From Roseiarcus sp963783175 (GTDB lineage: Bacteria; Pseudomonadota; Alphaproteobacteria; Rhizobiales; Beijerinckiaceae), in the NCBI GenBank assembly GCA_963783175.1, contig CAWANG010000037.1:527439-591438 (forward strand): DNA of 64,000 nucleotides, in the 5' to 3' direction. A model generated the notes under the pieces. The model saw nothing but the letters and a program-made list of their open reading frames with translations. It was not told where the DNA came from and ran no database searches. Below, one piece after another: positions 7,541 to 16,005 of this stretch; position 1 is the stretch's first letter; the number at the start of each line of letters is the position of its first letter. Both the position numbers and the translations under genes were made by a program.

Positions 7541-9862
7541 TCAAGCATCCCCGTTCAGCGACGCGATCGCTTTGAGGATCGATTCCGGCGTGCAAGGCGG
7601 ATCGAGCTTCGGCTGCCCGTTGGGATTGGTTGCGTGCACCGCGTCGAGGATCGCCGAATAGACCGAAATGCCGTGCATCAACGGCGGCTCCCCGACCGCC
7701 TTCGAGCGATAGATGCTCGGCGTCGGATTGGGCCGCGTGTAGAGCTTGGTGTTGAAGATCGGCGGCGTGTCGGACGCAACTGGGATCTTGTAGGTCGCCG
7801 GCGCATGGGTCGTCAGCCGTCCATCGGCGTCGTAGACGAGCTCCTCGGTGGTCAGCCAACCCATGCCTTGAATGAACGCGCCTTCGACCTGCCCCATGTC
7901 GATGCCCGGATTGATCGAGGCGCCTACGTCATGCAACAGATCGGCCCGCAGGACCCGCATCTCGCCGGTCAGCGTGTCGATCGCCACTTCCGAGCAGGCG
8001 GCGCCGTAGGCGAAGTACAGGAACGGACGCCCTTTCGCCCTGAGGCGATCCCAATGAATTTCCGGCGTCTTGTAATAGCCGGCGTGCGACAGCTGCACGC
8101 GCGCGAGACGACAGGCCTTGGCGAGCTCGCCGAAGCTCATGGAGATGTTGCCGGCGAACACGCGCCCATCGCGGAACTCGATCGCCTCGGGCGCGACGTT
8201 CCAGGAACTCGCGGCAAAAGCCGTCATCCTCTCCTTGATCGCCCCGGCGGCGATCTTTGCCGCCATGCCGTTGAGGTCGGTCCCGGATGACGCGGCGGTC
8301 GGCGAGGCGTTGGGGACCTTGGCGGTGTTGGTCGCGGTTATGCGCACGAAATTAAGCGGTACGCCAAATTCTTCGGCGACGATCTGAGCGACCTTGGTAA
8401 ACAGCCCCTGCCCCATCTCCGTGCCGCCGTGATTGAGATGGATCGAGCCGTCGGAATAGACATGGACCAGCGCGCCGGCCTGATTGAGCGGGATCAGCGT
8501 GAACGAAATGCCGAACATCACCGGCGTCAGCGCGATGCCCCGCTTGATGAATGGGCTCGTCGCGTTGAAGGCGGCGATCCGCTTGCGGCGGGCGCGATAG
8601 TCGCTCGAAACTTCGAGGTCCTCGATGATCGCTCGTTGGGTTTCGTAGTCCTCGACTGTTTGATCATAGGGCGTGCGTTCCGCACCCGCTCGCAACAGAT
8701 TGGCCTTGCGCACGTCGAGCGGATCGAGCCCGCGCTCGCGCGCGATCGCATCCATCACCCGCTCAATCGCGATCATGCCCTGCGGGCCGCCAAAACCGCG
8801 AAAGGCGGTGTTGGACACCGTGTTGGTCTTGAGGCGACGCGTGGCGATCCAGACATCGGGCAGCCAATAGCCGTTGCCGGCGTGAAACATCGCCCGGTCG
8901 CAGACGCCCGGTGACAGGTCCGCGGAGCAACCGCAGCGCGCGTTGAGCGTCACGTCGTAGCCTGAGACGACGCCCCGATCGTCATACCCCACTCGCCAAT
9001 CGGCGCGGAAATCGTGGCGCTTGCCGGTCAGCATGAAATCGTCATCGCGGTCGAGGCGGATCTTGCACGGACGGCCTGTCACGCGCGCGGCAAGCGCAGC
9101 GATCGCCGCCCAGGCGCAGGCCTGGCTTTCCTTGCCGCCGAAACCGCCGCCCATGCGGCGCGTTTCCACGGTGACGAAAGCGTCCGGGATTCCAAGGACG
9201 CGCGCTACGATGTGCTGAACCTCGGTCGGGTCTTGCGTCGAAGCGTGCACCGTCATCTCGTCGCCCTCGCCGGGAAAGGCGAACGACGCCTGACCCTCGA
9301 GATAGAAATGCTCCTGCCCGCCGATCGCGAGTTCGCCCTCGAGCCGATGCGTCGCCTTGCCAATCGCGGCGGGCGCGTCGCCGCGCCCGAAGGCATAATC
9401 ATCCTGCACCCGCGCGCCGGTGACGAGCGCGTCTGCAATCGTGACGGACGGCGGCTTGGCGTCGATATCGATCCTGGCGAGCCGCGCCGACCGGCGGGCC
9501 TCGTCGCGGGTGCGGGCGACGACGGCGAACAGCGTCTGACCGTGGAACATCACTTCCTGGTCGGCAAAAAGCGGCTCGTCGGCGAATACCGGCGCGACGT
9601 CATTCCTGCCCGGGACATCTGAGGCCGTCAGAACCGCGATGACGCCGGGGGCCGCGCGGACTAGGTCCAGACCCAGTTGCTTCAATCTGCCGCAGGCCTT
9701 GTCGGCCATGCCGATCGCGATATGCAACGTGCCCGCGGGTTCGCCGATGTCGTCGACATAGTTCGCAGCGCCCTGGACGTGCAGAACGGCGGAATCATGC
9801 GGCAGCGGCTTGTGGACGACCGCGGTCGCCGGGGCGACCTCTGCTGCGTCACTCGGCGGCAT
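7541..9862 (-). CDS. xdhB: xanthine dehydrogenase molybdopterin-binding subunit XdhB
   Basis: 773 residues, the usual length of the separate large subunit. Its start MPPSDAAEVAPATAVVHKPLPHDSA overlaps the end of xdhA by 14 bp. It binds the molybdopterin and hydroxylates hypoxanthine and xanthine. Visible motifs are the N-terminal hammerhead domain, RMGGGFGGKESQ, GGTEMGQGLFTK, and near the C-terminus GEPPLMHGISVYSAI, which holds the catalytic Glu of the xanthine oxidase family. HISLNARCGCSADLS-like cysteine-rich sequence in the middle is conserved in the family. Purine oxidation is the expected role; nothing here excludes another hydroxylated heterocycle. Confidence 0.94.
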   Translation of the reverse strand: MPPSDAAEVAPATAVVHKPLPHDSAVLHVQGAANYVDDIGEPAGTLHIAIGMADKACGRLKQLGLDLVRAAPGVIAVLTASDVPGRNDVAPVFADEPLFADQEVMFHGQTLFAVVARTRDEARRSARLARIDIDAKPPSVTIADALVTGARVQDDYAFGRGDAPAAIGKATHRLEGELAIGGQEHFYLEGQASFAFPGEGDEMTVHASTQDPTEVQHIVARVLGIPDAFVTVETRRMGGGFGGKESQACAWAAIAALAARVTGRPCKIRLDRDDDFMLTGKRHDFRADWRVGYDDRGVVSGYDVTLNARCGCSADLSPGVCDRAMFHAGNGYWLPDVWIATRRLKTNTVSNTAFRGFGGPQGMIAIERVMDAIARERGLDPLDVRKANLLRAGAERTPYDQTVEDYETQRAIIEDLEVSSDYRARRKRIAAFNATSPFIKRGIALTPVMFGISFTLIPLNQAGALVHVYSDGSIHLNHGGTEMGQGLFTKVAQIVAEEFGVPLNFVRITATNTAKVPNASPTAASSGTDLNGMAAKIAAGAIKERMTAFAASSWNVAPEAIEFRDGRVFAGNISMSFGELAKACRLARVQLSHAGYYKTPEIHWDRLRAKGRPFLYFAYGAACSEVAIDTLTGEMRVLRADLLHDVGASINPGIDMGQVEGAFIQGMGWLTTEELVYDADGRLTTHAPATYKIPVASDTPPIFNTKLYTRPNPTPSIYRSKAVGEPPLMHGISVYSAILDAVHATNPNGQPKLDPPCTPESILKAIASLNGDA

Positions 9863-11339
9863 CGAGCATTCCGATCCGGGTCGGCGCACTCGCGCCGGAG
9901 ATCTCCAGCAGCGCCTTTTCGAGGAGGTTGCCAGCAACCCTCGTGCGGTAGCCTGCGCTTGCCCGCTGGTCTGTCAGCGGGGCGAAATCATGCGACAGCG
10001 CGGCGCAGGCCGCGCGCCAAGTTGACTGCTCGTCAAGGTTTGCGCCGATGAGCGCTCGCTCGGCGTTCGCGGCGCGTTTCGGCGTCGCCGCCATGCCGCC
10101 ACAGGCGATTCGCGCGCCGAAGATCCGCCGCCCGTCGACGTCGATGCGCACCGCAAGCATGACTGCAGAAATGTCCTCGTCCAAACGCTTTGACACCTTG
10201 AAGGCGCGGTAATGCTGATGGGTCGCGACGCGCGGCGCCTCGACTGCCGCCACGAACTCGCCCGGGCCGCGGTCTTGTTTGCCGTATGCGATGAAGAAGT
10301 CTTCCAGGGGCAGCGCGCGGATCGTGGCGTTCTTGCGTAATACGACCCTGCCTCCAAGCGCGATTAGCGCAGGCGCGAGATCGCCGATCGGCGAGCCGTT
10401 GGCGATATTGCCGCCGACAGTTCCGGTCGCGCGCACCTGCTTCGAGCCAAAGCGACGCAGCAATTCGCTCAAGTCGGGATGGATCGCACCGAGCAGCGGC
10501 GCCGCATCCTCCAGCGTCAACGTTGCGCCAAGCGAGACCGCGCCGTCGGCGCGCTGTTGGACCCCATCCAACCCGGCGACCCGACCAAGCCAGATGACCC
10601 GCTTCAGCTCGCGCAACTGCTTGGTGATCCAAAGGCCAACATCGGTCGCCCCAGCAACCAGCGTGGCGTCGGGAAAGCGGGCATAGAGCGCCGCAAGAGA
10701 GTCAACGCTTGCCGGTGCAGCGAAGAAGGCGGCCTCGTCGCCGACGAACACGTCTCTCTCGTCGGCAAGGGCGGCGAGAGCGCCCGCTCGCGTCCCCGCC
10801 GTCGCAGCGAAGCGGTCTTCGGGAACGCCGTTGCAGGTCTCGAGCGCCGCTGCAATGATCGGGCGATAGCCGGTGCACCGGCAGAGATTGCCGGCAAGCT
10901 GGTCGCAAAGCCCATTGTATGTCTGAGGCGCTCCCGAGTGATAAGCGGCGAACAGGCTCATGACGATCCCGGGCGTGCAGAAACCGCATTGCGAGGCGTG
11001 GTGATCGACCATTGCCCGCTGCAGCGGATGCAGATCGCCGCCCGTGGCAAGGTCCTCGATCGTGATGAGTTCCGCCCCGTCGAGCTGGCCCAAGAGCAAA
11101 ATGCAGGCGTTGATCGGCTCGTAGGCGAGCGCCCCGCCCTTGAGCCGCGCCAGAATGACGGTGCAAGCGCCGCAATCCCCTTCGCCGCAGCCCTCCTTCG
11201 TCCCCTTCGCTCCTATTTGCTCGCGTAGCCAATCGAGAACGGTCGCGCGGGGGGAGAAGCGATCGAGGACAATCTCGCCGCCCCGGAAAAGGAAACGCAG
11301 GGCATTGCGGACGCGGGCCGGTTTTGTCTCAAACGACAT
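9849..11339 (-). CDS. xdhA: xanthine dehydrogenase small subunit XdhA (2Fe-2S, FAD)
   Basis: 496 residues combining iron-sulfur and FAD domains. The plant-type 2Fe-2S motif is KEGCGEGDCGACTV near residue 48; the second cluster uses QCGFCTPGIVMSL and GNLCRCTGYRPI. The FAD domain follows, with LVAGATDVGLWITKQL and VGGNIANGSPIGDLAP. Electrons pass from the molybdenum site in XdhB through both clusters to FAD and NAD+. It is the first gene of the xdhABC operon and starts 54 bp before the thrS stop on the same strand. Confidence 0.94.
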   Translation of the reverse strand: MSFETKPARVRNALRFLFRGGEIVLDRFSPRATVLDWLREQIGAKGTKEGCGEGDCGACTVILARLKGGALAYEPINACILLLGQLDGAELITIEDLATGGDLHPLQRAMVDHHASQCGFCTPGIVMSLFAAYHSGAPQTYNGLCDQLAGNLCRCTGYRPIIAAALETCNGVPEDRFAATAGTRAGALAALADERDVFVGDEAAFFAAPASVDSLAALYARFPDATLVAGATDVGLWITKQLRELKRVIWLGRVAGLDGVQQRADGAVSLGATLTLEDAAPLLGAIHPDLSELLRRFGSKQVRATGTVGGNIANGSPIGDLAPALIALGGRVVLRKNATIRALPLEDFFIAYGKQDRGPGEFVAAVEAPRVATHQHYRAFKVSKRLDEDISAVMLAVRIDVDGRRIFGARIACGGMAATPKRAANAERALIGANLDEQSTWRAACAALSHDFAPLTDQRASAGYRTRVAGNLLEKALLEISGASAPTRIGMLDAAE

Positions 11340-11393
11340 TATCGCTCCTCGATCTCTACGCCATGATGGAGCTTTTGTCGGCGAAACGGAAGG

Positions 11394-13353
11394 TCATCCC
11401 CGAAGGTCTGGCGGCACGCCTTCCATCACCAGCGTTTCGAGCGCTTCCTCGACACCCATCGTCGTCTGCGCGTTCGAGCCAAGGCGGCGCAAAGAGATGG
11501 TGTTTTCGCTCGCCTCCTTGCGTCCTAGAGCGATGAGCAGAGGAATCTTCGCTAACGAATGCTCACGCACCTTGTAATTGATCTTCTCGTTGCGCAGGTC
11601 GGTTTCGACCCGCAGGCCCCGCTTCTTCGCTGCGGCAGCGAAGCGAAGCGCAGCGCCGTCGGCGTCGCTGGTGATCGTGCAAACGACGATCTGCACCGGC
11701 GCGAGCCACAGCGGCAGGTGGCCGGCGTGATGCTCAAGCAGGTTGGCGATGAAGCGCTCCACTGAGCCGAGAATGGCGCGATGGATCATGATTGGCGTGG
11801 TCTTCTCGCTGCTCGCCGAGATATAGAAGGCGCCGAACCGCTCCGGCATGATTGAAGTCGACTTGGGTCGTGCCGCATTGCCAATCGCGGCCGATCGCGT
11901 CGCGCAGCACGTATTCGAACTTCGGTCCGTAGAACGCGCCCTCGCCGGGGTTGACCCCGATCGTCACGACATTGCCGTGCCGCGCCTTGATCTCGTCGAG
12001 CACCCGGCTCATTACGCCTTCGGCGTGGTCCCACATGGCGTCCGTTCCGACGCGGTTGTCGGGCCTCGTGGAGAGCTTCACCATGATCCGGTCGAAGCCG
12101 AAATGGCCGTAGACCGAGAGGAGGAGCTCGTTGATCTTGTGGCACTCCGCCGCGAGTTGCTCCTCGGTGCAGAAGATGTGCGCGTCGTCCTGGGTGAAGG
12201 CGCGCACCCGCATGAGGCCATGGAGCGCGCCCGACGGCTCGTAGCGGTTGACCGCGCCGAATTCGGCGAGGCGCACGGGCAACTCGCGATAGCTGCGCAG
12301 GCCATGCTTGAAGATCAGCACATGGCCCGGGCAGTTCATCGGTTTGAGCGCATAGAGGCGCTCGTCCTCGCTCTCGGCCTCCTCGCCGGCCGGACGGCAC
12401 ACGAACATGTTTTCGCGGAACCAGCCCCAGTGGCCGGAAGTCTCCCATAGACGCTTGTCGAGCACCTGCGGCGCGTTGACCTCCTGGTAGTCGCCGGCGA
12501 GGCGGCGGCGCATGTAGGCGATCAGGATTTGGAACAGGGTCCAGCCATTCGGATGCCAGAAGATCGAGCCCGGCCCTTCCTCCTGGATGTGAAAGAGGTC
12601 CATCTCGCGCGCGAGCTTGCGATGATCGCGGCGCTCGGCCTCGTCAAGCTGCTTCAGATAGGCGTCAAGCTCTTGCTTGTCGGCGAACGCGGTCCCGTAG
12701 ATGCGGGACAGCATCGGCTTGGTCGAATCGCCGCGCCAATAGGCGCCGGCGACTTTCATCAGCCTGAAGGCGTCGCCGACCTTGCCGGTCGAGGTCATGT
12801 GCGGCCCTCGGCAGAGGTCGGTCCACTCGCCCTGGCTGTACAGCTTCACCTCCTGATCGGGAGGAATGGCGTCGATCAACTCGATCTTGAACGCTTCGCC
12901 CTTCTTCTCGAAAAAGCCTTTGGCCTCCTCGCGGGAGACCACGATCTTCTTGAACGGTTTGTCGCGCGCGATGATCTCGCGCATGCGCTTCTCGATCGCC
13001 GGAAAATCCTCTGGCGTGAACGGGTCGGGCCGATAGAAGTCGTAGTAAAAGCCGTTCTCGATCACCGGGCCGATCGTGACTTGCGTGCCCGGCCACAGCG
13101 ACTGCACCGCCTCGGCGAGCACGTGCGCGGCGTCATGGCGGATGAGGTCGAGGGCGCGGGGGTCGTCGCGGGCAATGAACTCGAGCGCCGAGTCTCTATC
13201 GATGGGATCGGCAAGATCGACAAGTTCGCCATCGCGAACCGCAGCCACCGTGCGCTTGGCGAGAGAGGGCGAAATGGATCTCGCGATGTCGAGGCACGAA
13301 ACGCCGGGCTCGTAGGCGCGCTCAGCGCCATCGGGAAAAGTGACGTAAATCAT
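11394..13353 (-). CDS. thrS: threonyl-tRNA synthetase, frameshifted in this sequence
   Basis: Class II aminoacyl-tRNA synthetase, about 652 residues once a +1 shift is removed. Frame 1 (13353 to about 11850) has the TGS domain start MIYVTFPDGAERAYEPG, the editing domain with HDAAHVLAEAVQ, and the catalytic core with ALKPMNCPGHVLIF, RYEPSGALHGLMRVRAFTQDDAHIF and GAFYGPKFEYVL. At about 11847 it reads into another frame, where MPERFGAFYISASSEKTTPIMIHRAILGSVERF continues homology through the anticodon-binding domain. The junction shows one extra base between AAT and ATG. An essential gene should not be broken, so an indel in the sequence is likely. No other thrS is in the window. Confidence 0.9.
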
Positions 13354-13457
13354 CGAGGCTCCTCAAGCTCACTCGCCGATACCAATCGGCGTAAGCGATC
13401 GAGCGATGGGATATAGACGCCGGCTCGGCCGGGGGCAATGGGCGGCCGTTCGTCACG

Positions 13458-13871
13458 CTATAGGGCGAATTCCTCGATGACGGGTGCTCCGGCATAGTTC
13501 GCGTAGCGCATCCATCGCGGCTTCACCGCGATATAGGCGATATCCGGCCAATTCTCACGCGCGCGCCCGTCCGGCCACTCGCGGAAGTAGGCGGCCTTGG
13601 CGTAGGCCAAGTCGTCGCCTTGCGGCCGCCGGGCGTCGCCTTCGATCTGGACGGAGATGTCGTTGTCCCATCCGATCACCAAAGCGGCGGCGGGGCGACG
13701 GGCGATATTGACGGCCTTGCGGCTCGATCCCAGAGTATCGAACACAATCTCGTTGCGTTCGGTCAGGGCGAAGCCGACCAGCGCCAACTCGGGCGCGCCG
13801 GAATCGTGGACCGTCGACACCACCGCAAGCCGTTTTTGCCTGACGATGTCGAACACCTCTTCGAGCTTCAT
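13458..13871 (-). CDS. pyridoxamine 5'-phosphate oxidase-family flavin/heme-binding protein
   Basis: 137 residues, a compact split-barrel protein: LAVVSTVHDSGAPELALVGFALTE, FDTLGSSRKAVNIARRPAAALVIGW, and a C-terminal VKPRWMRYANY. These match the short PPOx-like flavoprotein family, not PdxH itself, which is longer. Members bind FMN, F420 or heme, and the reaction cannot be assigned here. It is transcribed away from the acylphosphatase gene (starts 13871 and 13932), so the 60 bp between them holds divergent promoters. Confidence 0.75.
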   Translation of the reverse strand: MKLEEVFDIVRQKRLAVVSTVHDSGAPELALVGFALTERNEIVFDTLGSSRKAVNIARRPAAALVIGWDNDISVQIEGDARRPQGDDLAYAKAAYFREWPDGRARENWPDIAYIAVKPRWMRYANYAGAPVIEEFAL

Positions 13872-13931
13872 GAGCGCCTCCGTTTCATCACATGGTAGAT
13901 TTGGCGGCGAGAGGTTCGCAGCGCCTCGACC

Positions 13932-14235
13932 ATGACCGCGCCAGAGAGATCAACCCTCGTCCGCCGCATCGTGGTCGAAGGAGCCGTGCAGGGGGTCGGC
14001 TATCGTGAGTTCACCCGCCGCGCGGCGCAGAGATTGAACGTCTCCGGCTGGGTGCGCAACCGATCCGACGGCGCGGTCGAAGCGGTGGTTCGAGGCTCGC
14101 CGGCGGGCGTCGAAGCGCTGATCGCCGAAATGCGCAACGGCCCGCGGTTCGCGGACGTCGAGAGATTGAGCGTGGTCGAGAGCGACGAGGCGCCTAGCGA
14201 CGACGGGGACGTTCGTCATCCGCTCGACCGCATAG
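13932..14235 (+). CDS. acyP: acylphosphatase, C-terminus frameshifted
   Basis: Small ferredoxin-like enzyme hydrolysing acyl phosphates. VEGAVQGVGYREFTRRAA contains the conserved phosphate-binding loop GxVQGVGYR, with catalytic Arg, and GWVRNRSDGAVEAVVRG includes the catalytic Asn. The frame as given runs on to 14528 antisense to the next gene, giving 198 residues, twice the family length. One base out of frame after GDDGDV, the sequence reads VIRSTA then TAG at 14233-14235, a natural end at ~100 residues. A single extra G near 14208-14211 explains it. Confidence 0.85.
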
Positions 14236-14240
14236 CGCGA

Positions 14241-14426
14241 TCAGCCAGGCCGCTCCGGCTTGCCCTTCGCCGCGCGCTTCGGCTTCGGCCGACGCGGGCC
14301 GCCGACCGAGGTCGGGGTGTTGGCTGGCGGATCGCTGGCCGGAAACAACTCTTCGATCTCCTCGTCGAGTTTCTCATCGGCCGCCACGCGCCGCCCGAGT
14401 GGCGGCTTTTTCGTCTGGTCCTTCAT
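14241..14426 (-). CDS. small acidic protein with an EELFPASDPP motif
   Basis: 61 residues if it starts at the ATG at 14426 (MKDQTKKPPLGRRVAADEKL). The centre, LDEEIEELFPASDPPANTPTS, is a motif I recall from many short alphaproteobacterial hypothetical proteins; the tail is Lys/Arg/Pro-rich. No signal peptide or membrane segment. An in-frame ATG at 14486 would add 20 residues without obvious support. It is convergent with the acylphosphatase gene, 5 bp apart. Function unknown. Confidence 0.6.
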   Translation of the reverse strand: MKDQTKKPPLGRRVAADEKLDEEIEELFPASDPPANTPTSVGGPRRPKPKRAAKGKPERPG

Positions 14427-14518
14427 GTTGATTGCTCCATTGACGACTTGCGGCGGGATGCGCCCGTCATCGTTGACCAGATCCACTCTGTGCTATCTCA
14501 GCTCTTCCCAAACCGGAC

Positions 14519-14665
14519 CCAAATTTAGCCAAATCCAGCAAAGCCTAGCCAAAGCCCAGCAAAGACAATCAAAGAAAAAGGCTTGGATTTCCTTGGATTC
14601 TCTTGTCCGAAATGAGGCTTTTCAATGGGTTATCGTGACCCCCGGGGCGAAAAAAATCTTTTGCC
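14519..14665 (-). repeat. dispersed intergenic repeat, copy 2 (inverted)
   Basis: Counterpart of 6290-6450 on the opposite strand, sharing the same ordered blocks. The two copies bracket the 8 kb holding parS, xdhABC, thrS and the acylphosphatase gene. Together with 14666-14839 it fills the 413-bp gap between small genes. The extra stretch at 14700-14810 may be a second repeat type (ATCCGGCCAAACTTCGTCGG on the minus strand); no gene is supported there. Confidence 0.7.
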
Positions 14666-14839
14666 TGTCCTTTCCCCGCGATCGCTTTGACGGTCATGGG
14701 CGCGCTGAAGCTGGCGACGCCGGTTAAGGTATCACGGATTCTGATTTTCGCAAAGCAAAAATCCGACGAAGTTTGGCCGGATGGGTTTTTCACGATTTCC
14801 TGTGCAAGCCGGCGCAACTCCCTCCGGCGAAGGATTCCC

Positions 14840-15175
14840 TTAGCCTCCCTGCTTGCGCTCGCGCTTGGTCGCGACGCCTTTGGCGGCGGTCTCTTTCCGG
14901 TGGCTCTGAGGATGAACGCCGAGATCGCGCCATGACGTCTCGGAGAGATCGACGTCATAGTGCTTCGCCGCCTTCTCGATATTGGCGAAGGCCAGCTCAC
15001 GATCGGCGTCGGACACGCCCGTGACCTGATCGAACCGGGCGACGGCGTTTCGAACGTGCTTGGCGTCGGTCAGCGGCTCCTTGCGTTGCTTGGGAAAGGC
15101 ATAGACCGTGTCGGGCAGGTCGCTCTGCGTCGTAAGCTGCCCATGCTTCTCGTGAGGCATCCAGGTCGCTTGCAT
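14840..15175 (-). CDS. DUF6582-like small protein
   Basis: 111 residues from the ATG at 15175 (MQATWMPHEKHGQL). Two conserved blocks are visible: LPDTVYAFPKQRKEPLTDAKH followed by VRNAVARFDQVTGVSDADRE, and the C-terminal YDVDLSETSWRDLG, which together match a widespread small family of unknown function (from memory, DUF6582). The tail is basic (KGVATKRERKQGG). The in-frame ATG at 15238 would add 21 residues of doubtful coding quality. It is divergent from the secreted/caspase pair. Confidence 0.65.
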   Translation of the reverse strand: MQATWMPHEKHGQLTTQSDLPDTVYAFPKQRKEPLTDAKHVRNAVARFDQVTGVSDADRELAFANIEKAAKHYDVDLSETSWRDLGVHPQSHRKETAAKGVATKRERKQGG

Positions 15176-15450
15176 TGGGAACTCCTTGTCTCGATAGTCA
15201 GGGCAAGTAACGCGCCAAAGCCGAGGATGTTTCAGCACCTCGGTTGGTCATTCTCAAACCGTCCGGGCGACCCGGGCGAGCGCGGCCCGGGCTGAGTTCT
15301 CTGCATGACGGTTACGTAAAAAGGTGGTCTTGGCCAAAGAGGCGACACGCGAATGTGCCGCGCTTGCTGGCGCGACATGCGGGTGTTAGCCTTTTGCGCG
15401 GCAAATCCTTGCGAGCCGGCGAAGGGTTTGCTCGGTTGACGAGGAGTTCC

Positions 15451-16005
15451 ATGCGGACCGTCGCTGCCCTCGGAGCGCCGTTTCTCCTCATTGTCGCCGC
15501 GACGACCGGCGCCGGCGCAGCCGCCGACATCGGCTGGCCGCAGACGATCGAACTCCTGACGCAAGAGAGGACGCAAGCTGAGACTTGCGTCGAATTGCTC
15601 AAGTCCAGCGGCGACAAGGCGGCGATCCTGAACGGCCAGATTTCCTATGACGCAGCCAGGGCGCAAACCGACGGCGTCATCGCAGGACTGACAACGACGC
15701 TCGTCGAAGGGGGCAAACCGGATAGCCTGCCGACGGTTCAAGCCAATCTGGAAAAGGCGGGATCGGACCTGCAACAGATTTGCGACGCCGCAGTCAAAAC
15801 GGCTTCCGCAACCGGAGGGACAAAAGGCGTGGTTGAAGATGTCGCGAAAGCGGCGATCGAACCCTTGGTGAACGCCATTTCCTCTGCCATCGGCGGACTG
15901 TGGACGCGGCATGTCGAAAAAGACGCGCTCGAATTGGAGACGATCAAAACTCAGTTGGAGGCCGCCAAATGGCCCGACTTTGGAGACATCGCGGCGGCGC
16001 AATAA
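15451..16005 (+). CDS. secreted helical protein coupled to WD40-caspase gene
   Basis: 184 residues, with GAGGAG positioned before the ATG at 15451. A signal peptide is evident (MRTVAALGAPFLLIVAATTGAGA, likely cut near residue 25). The mature protein is almost entirely predicted helix, with two cysteines (AETCVELL and LQQICDAA) that could form a disulfide in the periplasm, and a hydrophobic amphipathic stretch (IEPLVNAISSAIGGLW). No family recognised. The last 37 bases overlap the start of the WD40-caspase gene, so translation is coupled and the two products probably act together as partner, substrate or inhibitor. A membrane-active role is speculation from the hydrophobic helix. Confidence 0.7.
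   Translation: MRTVAALGAPFLLIVAATTGAGAAADIGWPQTIELLTQERTQAETCVELLKSSGDKAAILNGQISYDAARAQTDGVIAGLTTTLVEGGKPDSLPTVQANLEKAGSDLQQICDAAVKTASATGGTKGVVEDVAKAAIEPLVNAISSAIGGLWTRHVEKDALELETIKTQLEAAKWPDFGDIAAAQ

Noticed and set aside
13932..14528. 198-residue acylphosphatase
   Set aside because: Family proteins are ~95 residues; the natural stop lies one base out of frame at 14235 and the extension is antisense to another gene.
15451..16005. Gasdermin-like pore protein beside a caspase
   Set aside because: Has a signal peptide, is all-helical and shorter than bacterial gasdermins; only the gene arrangement is reminiscent.
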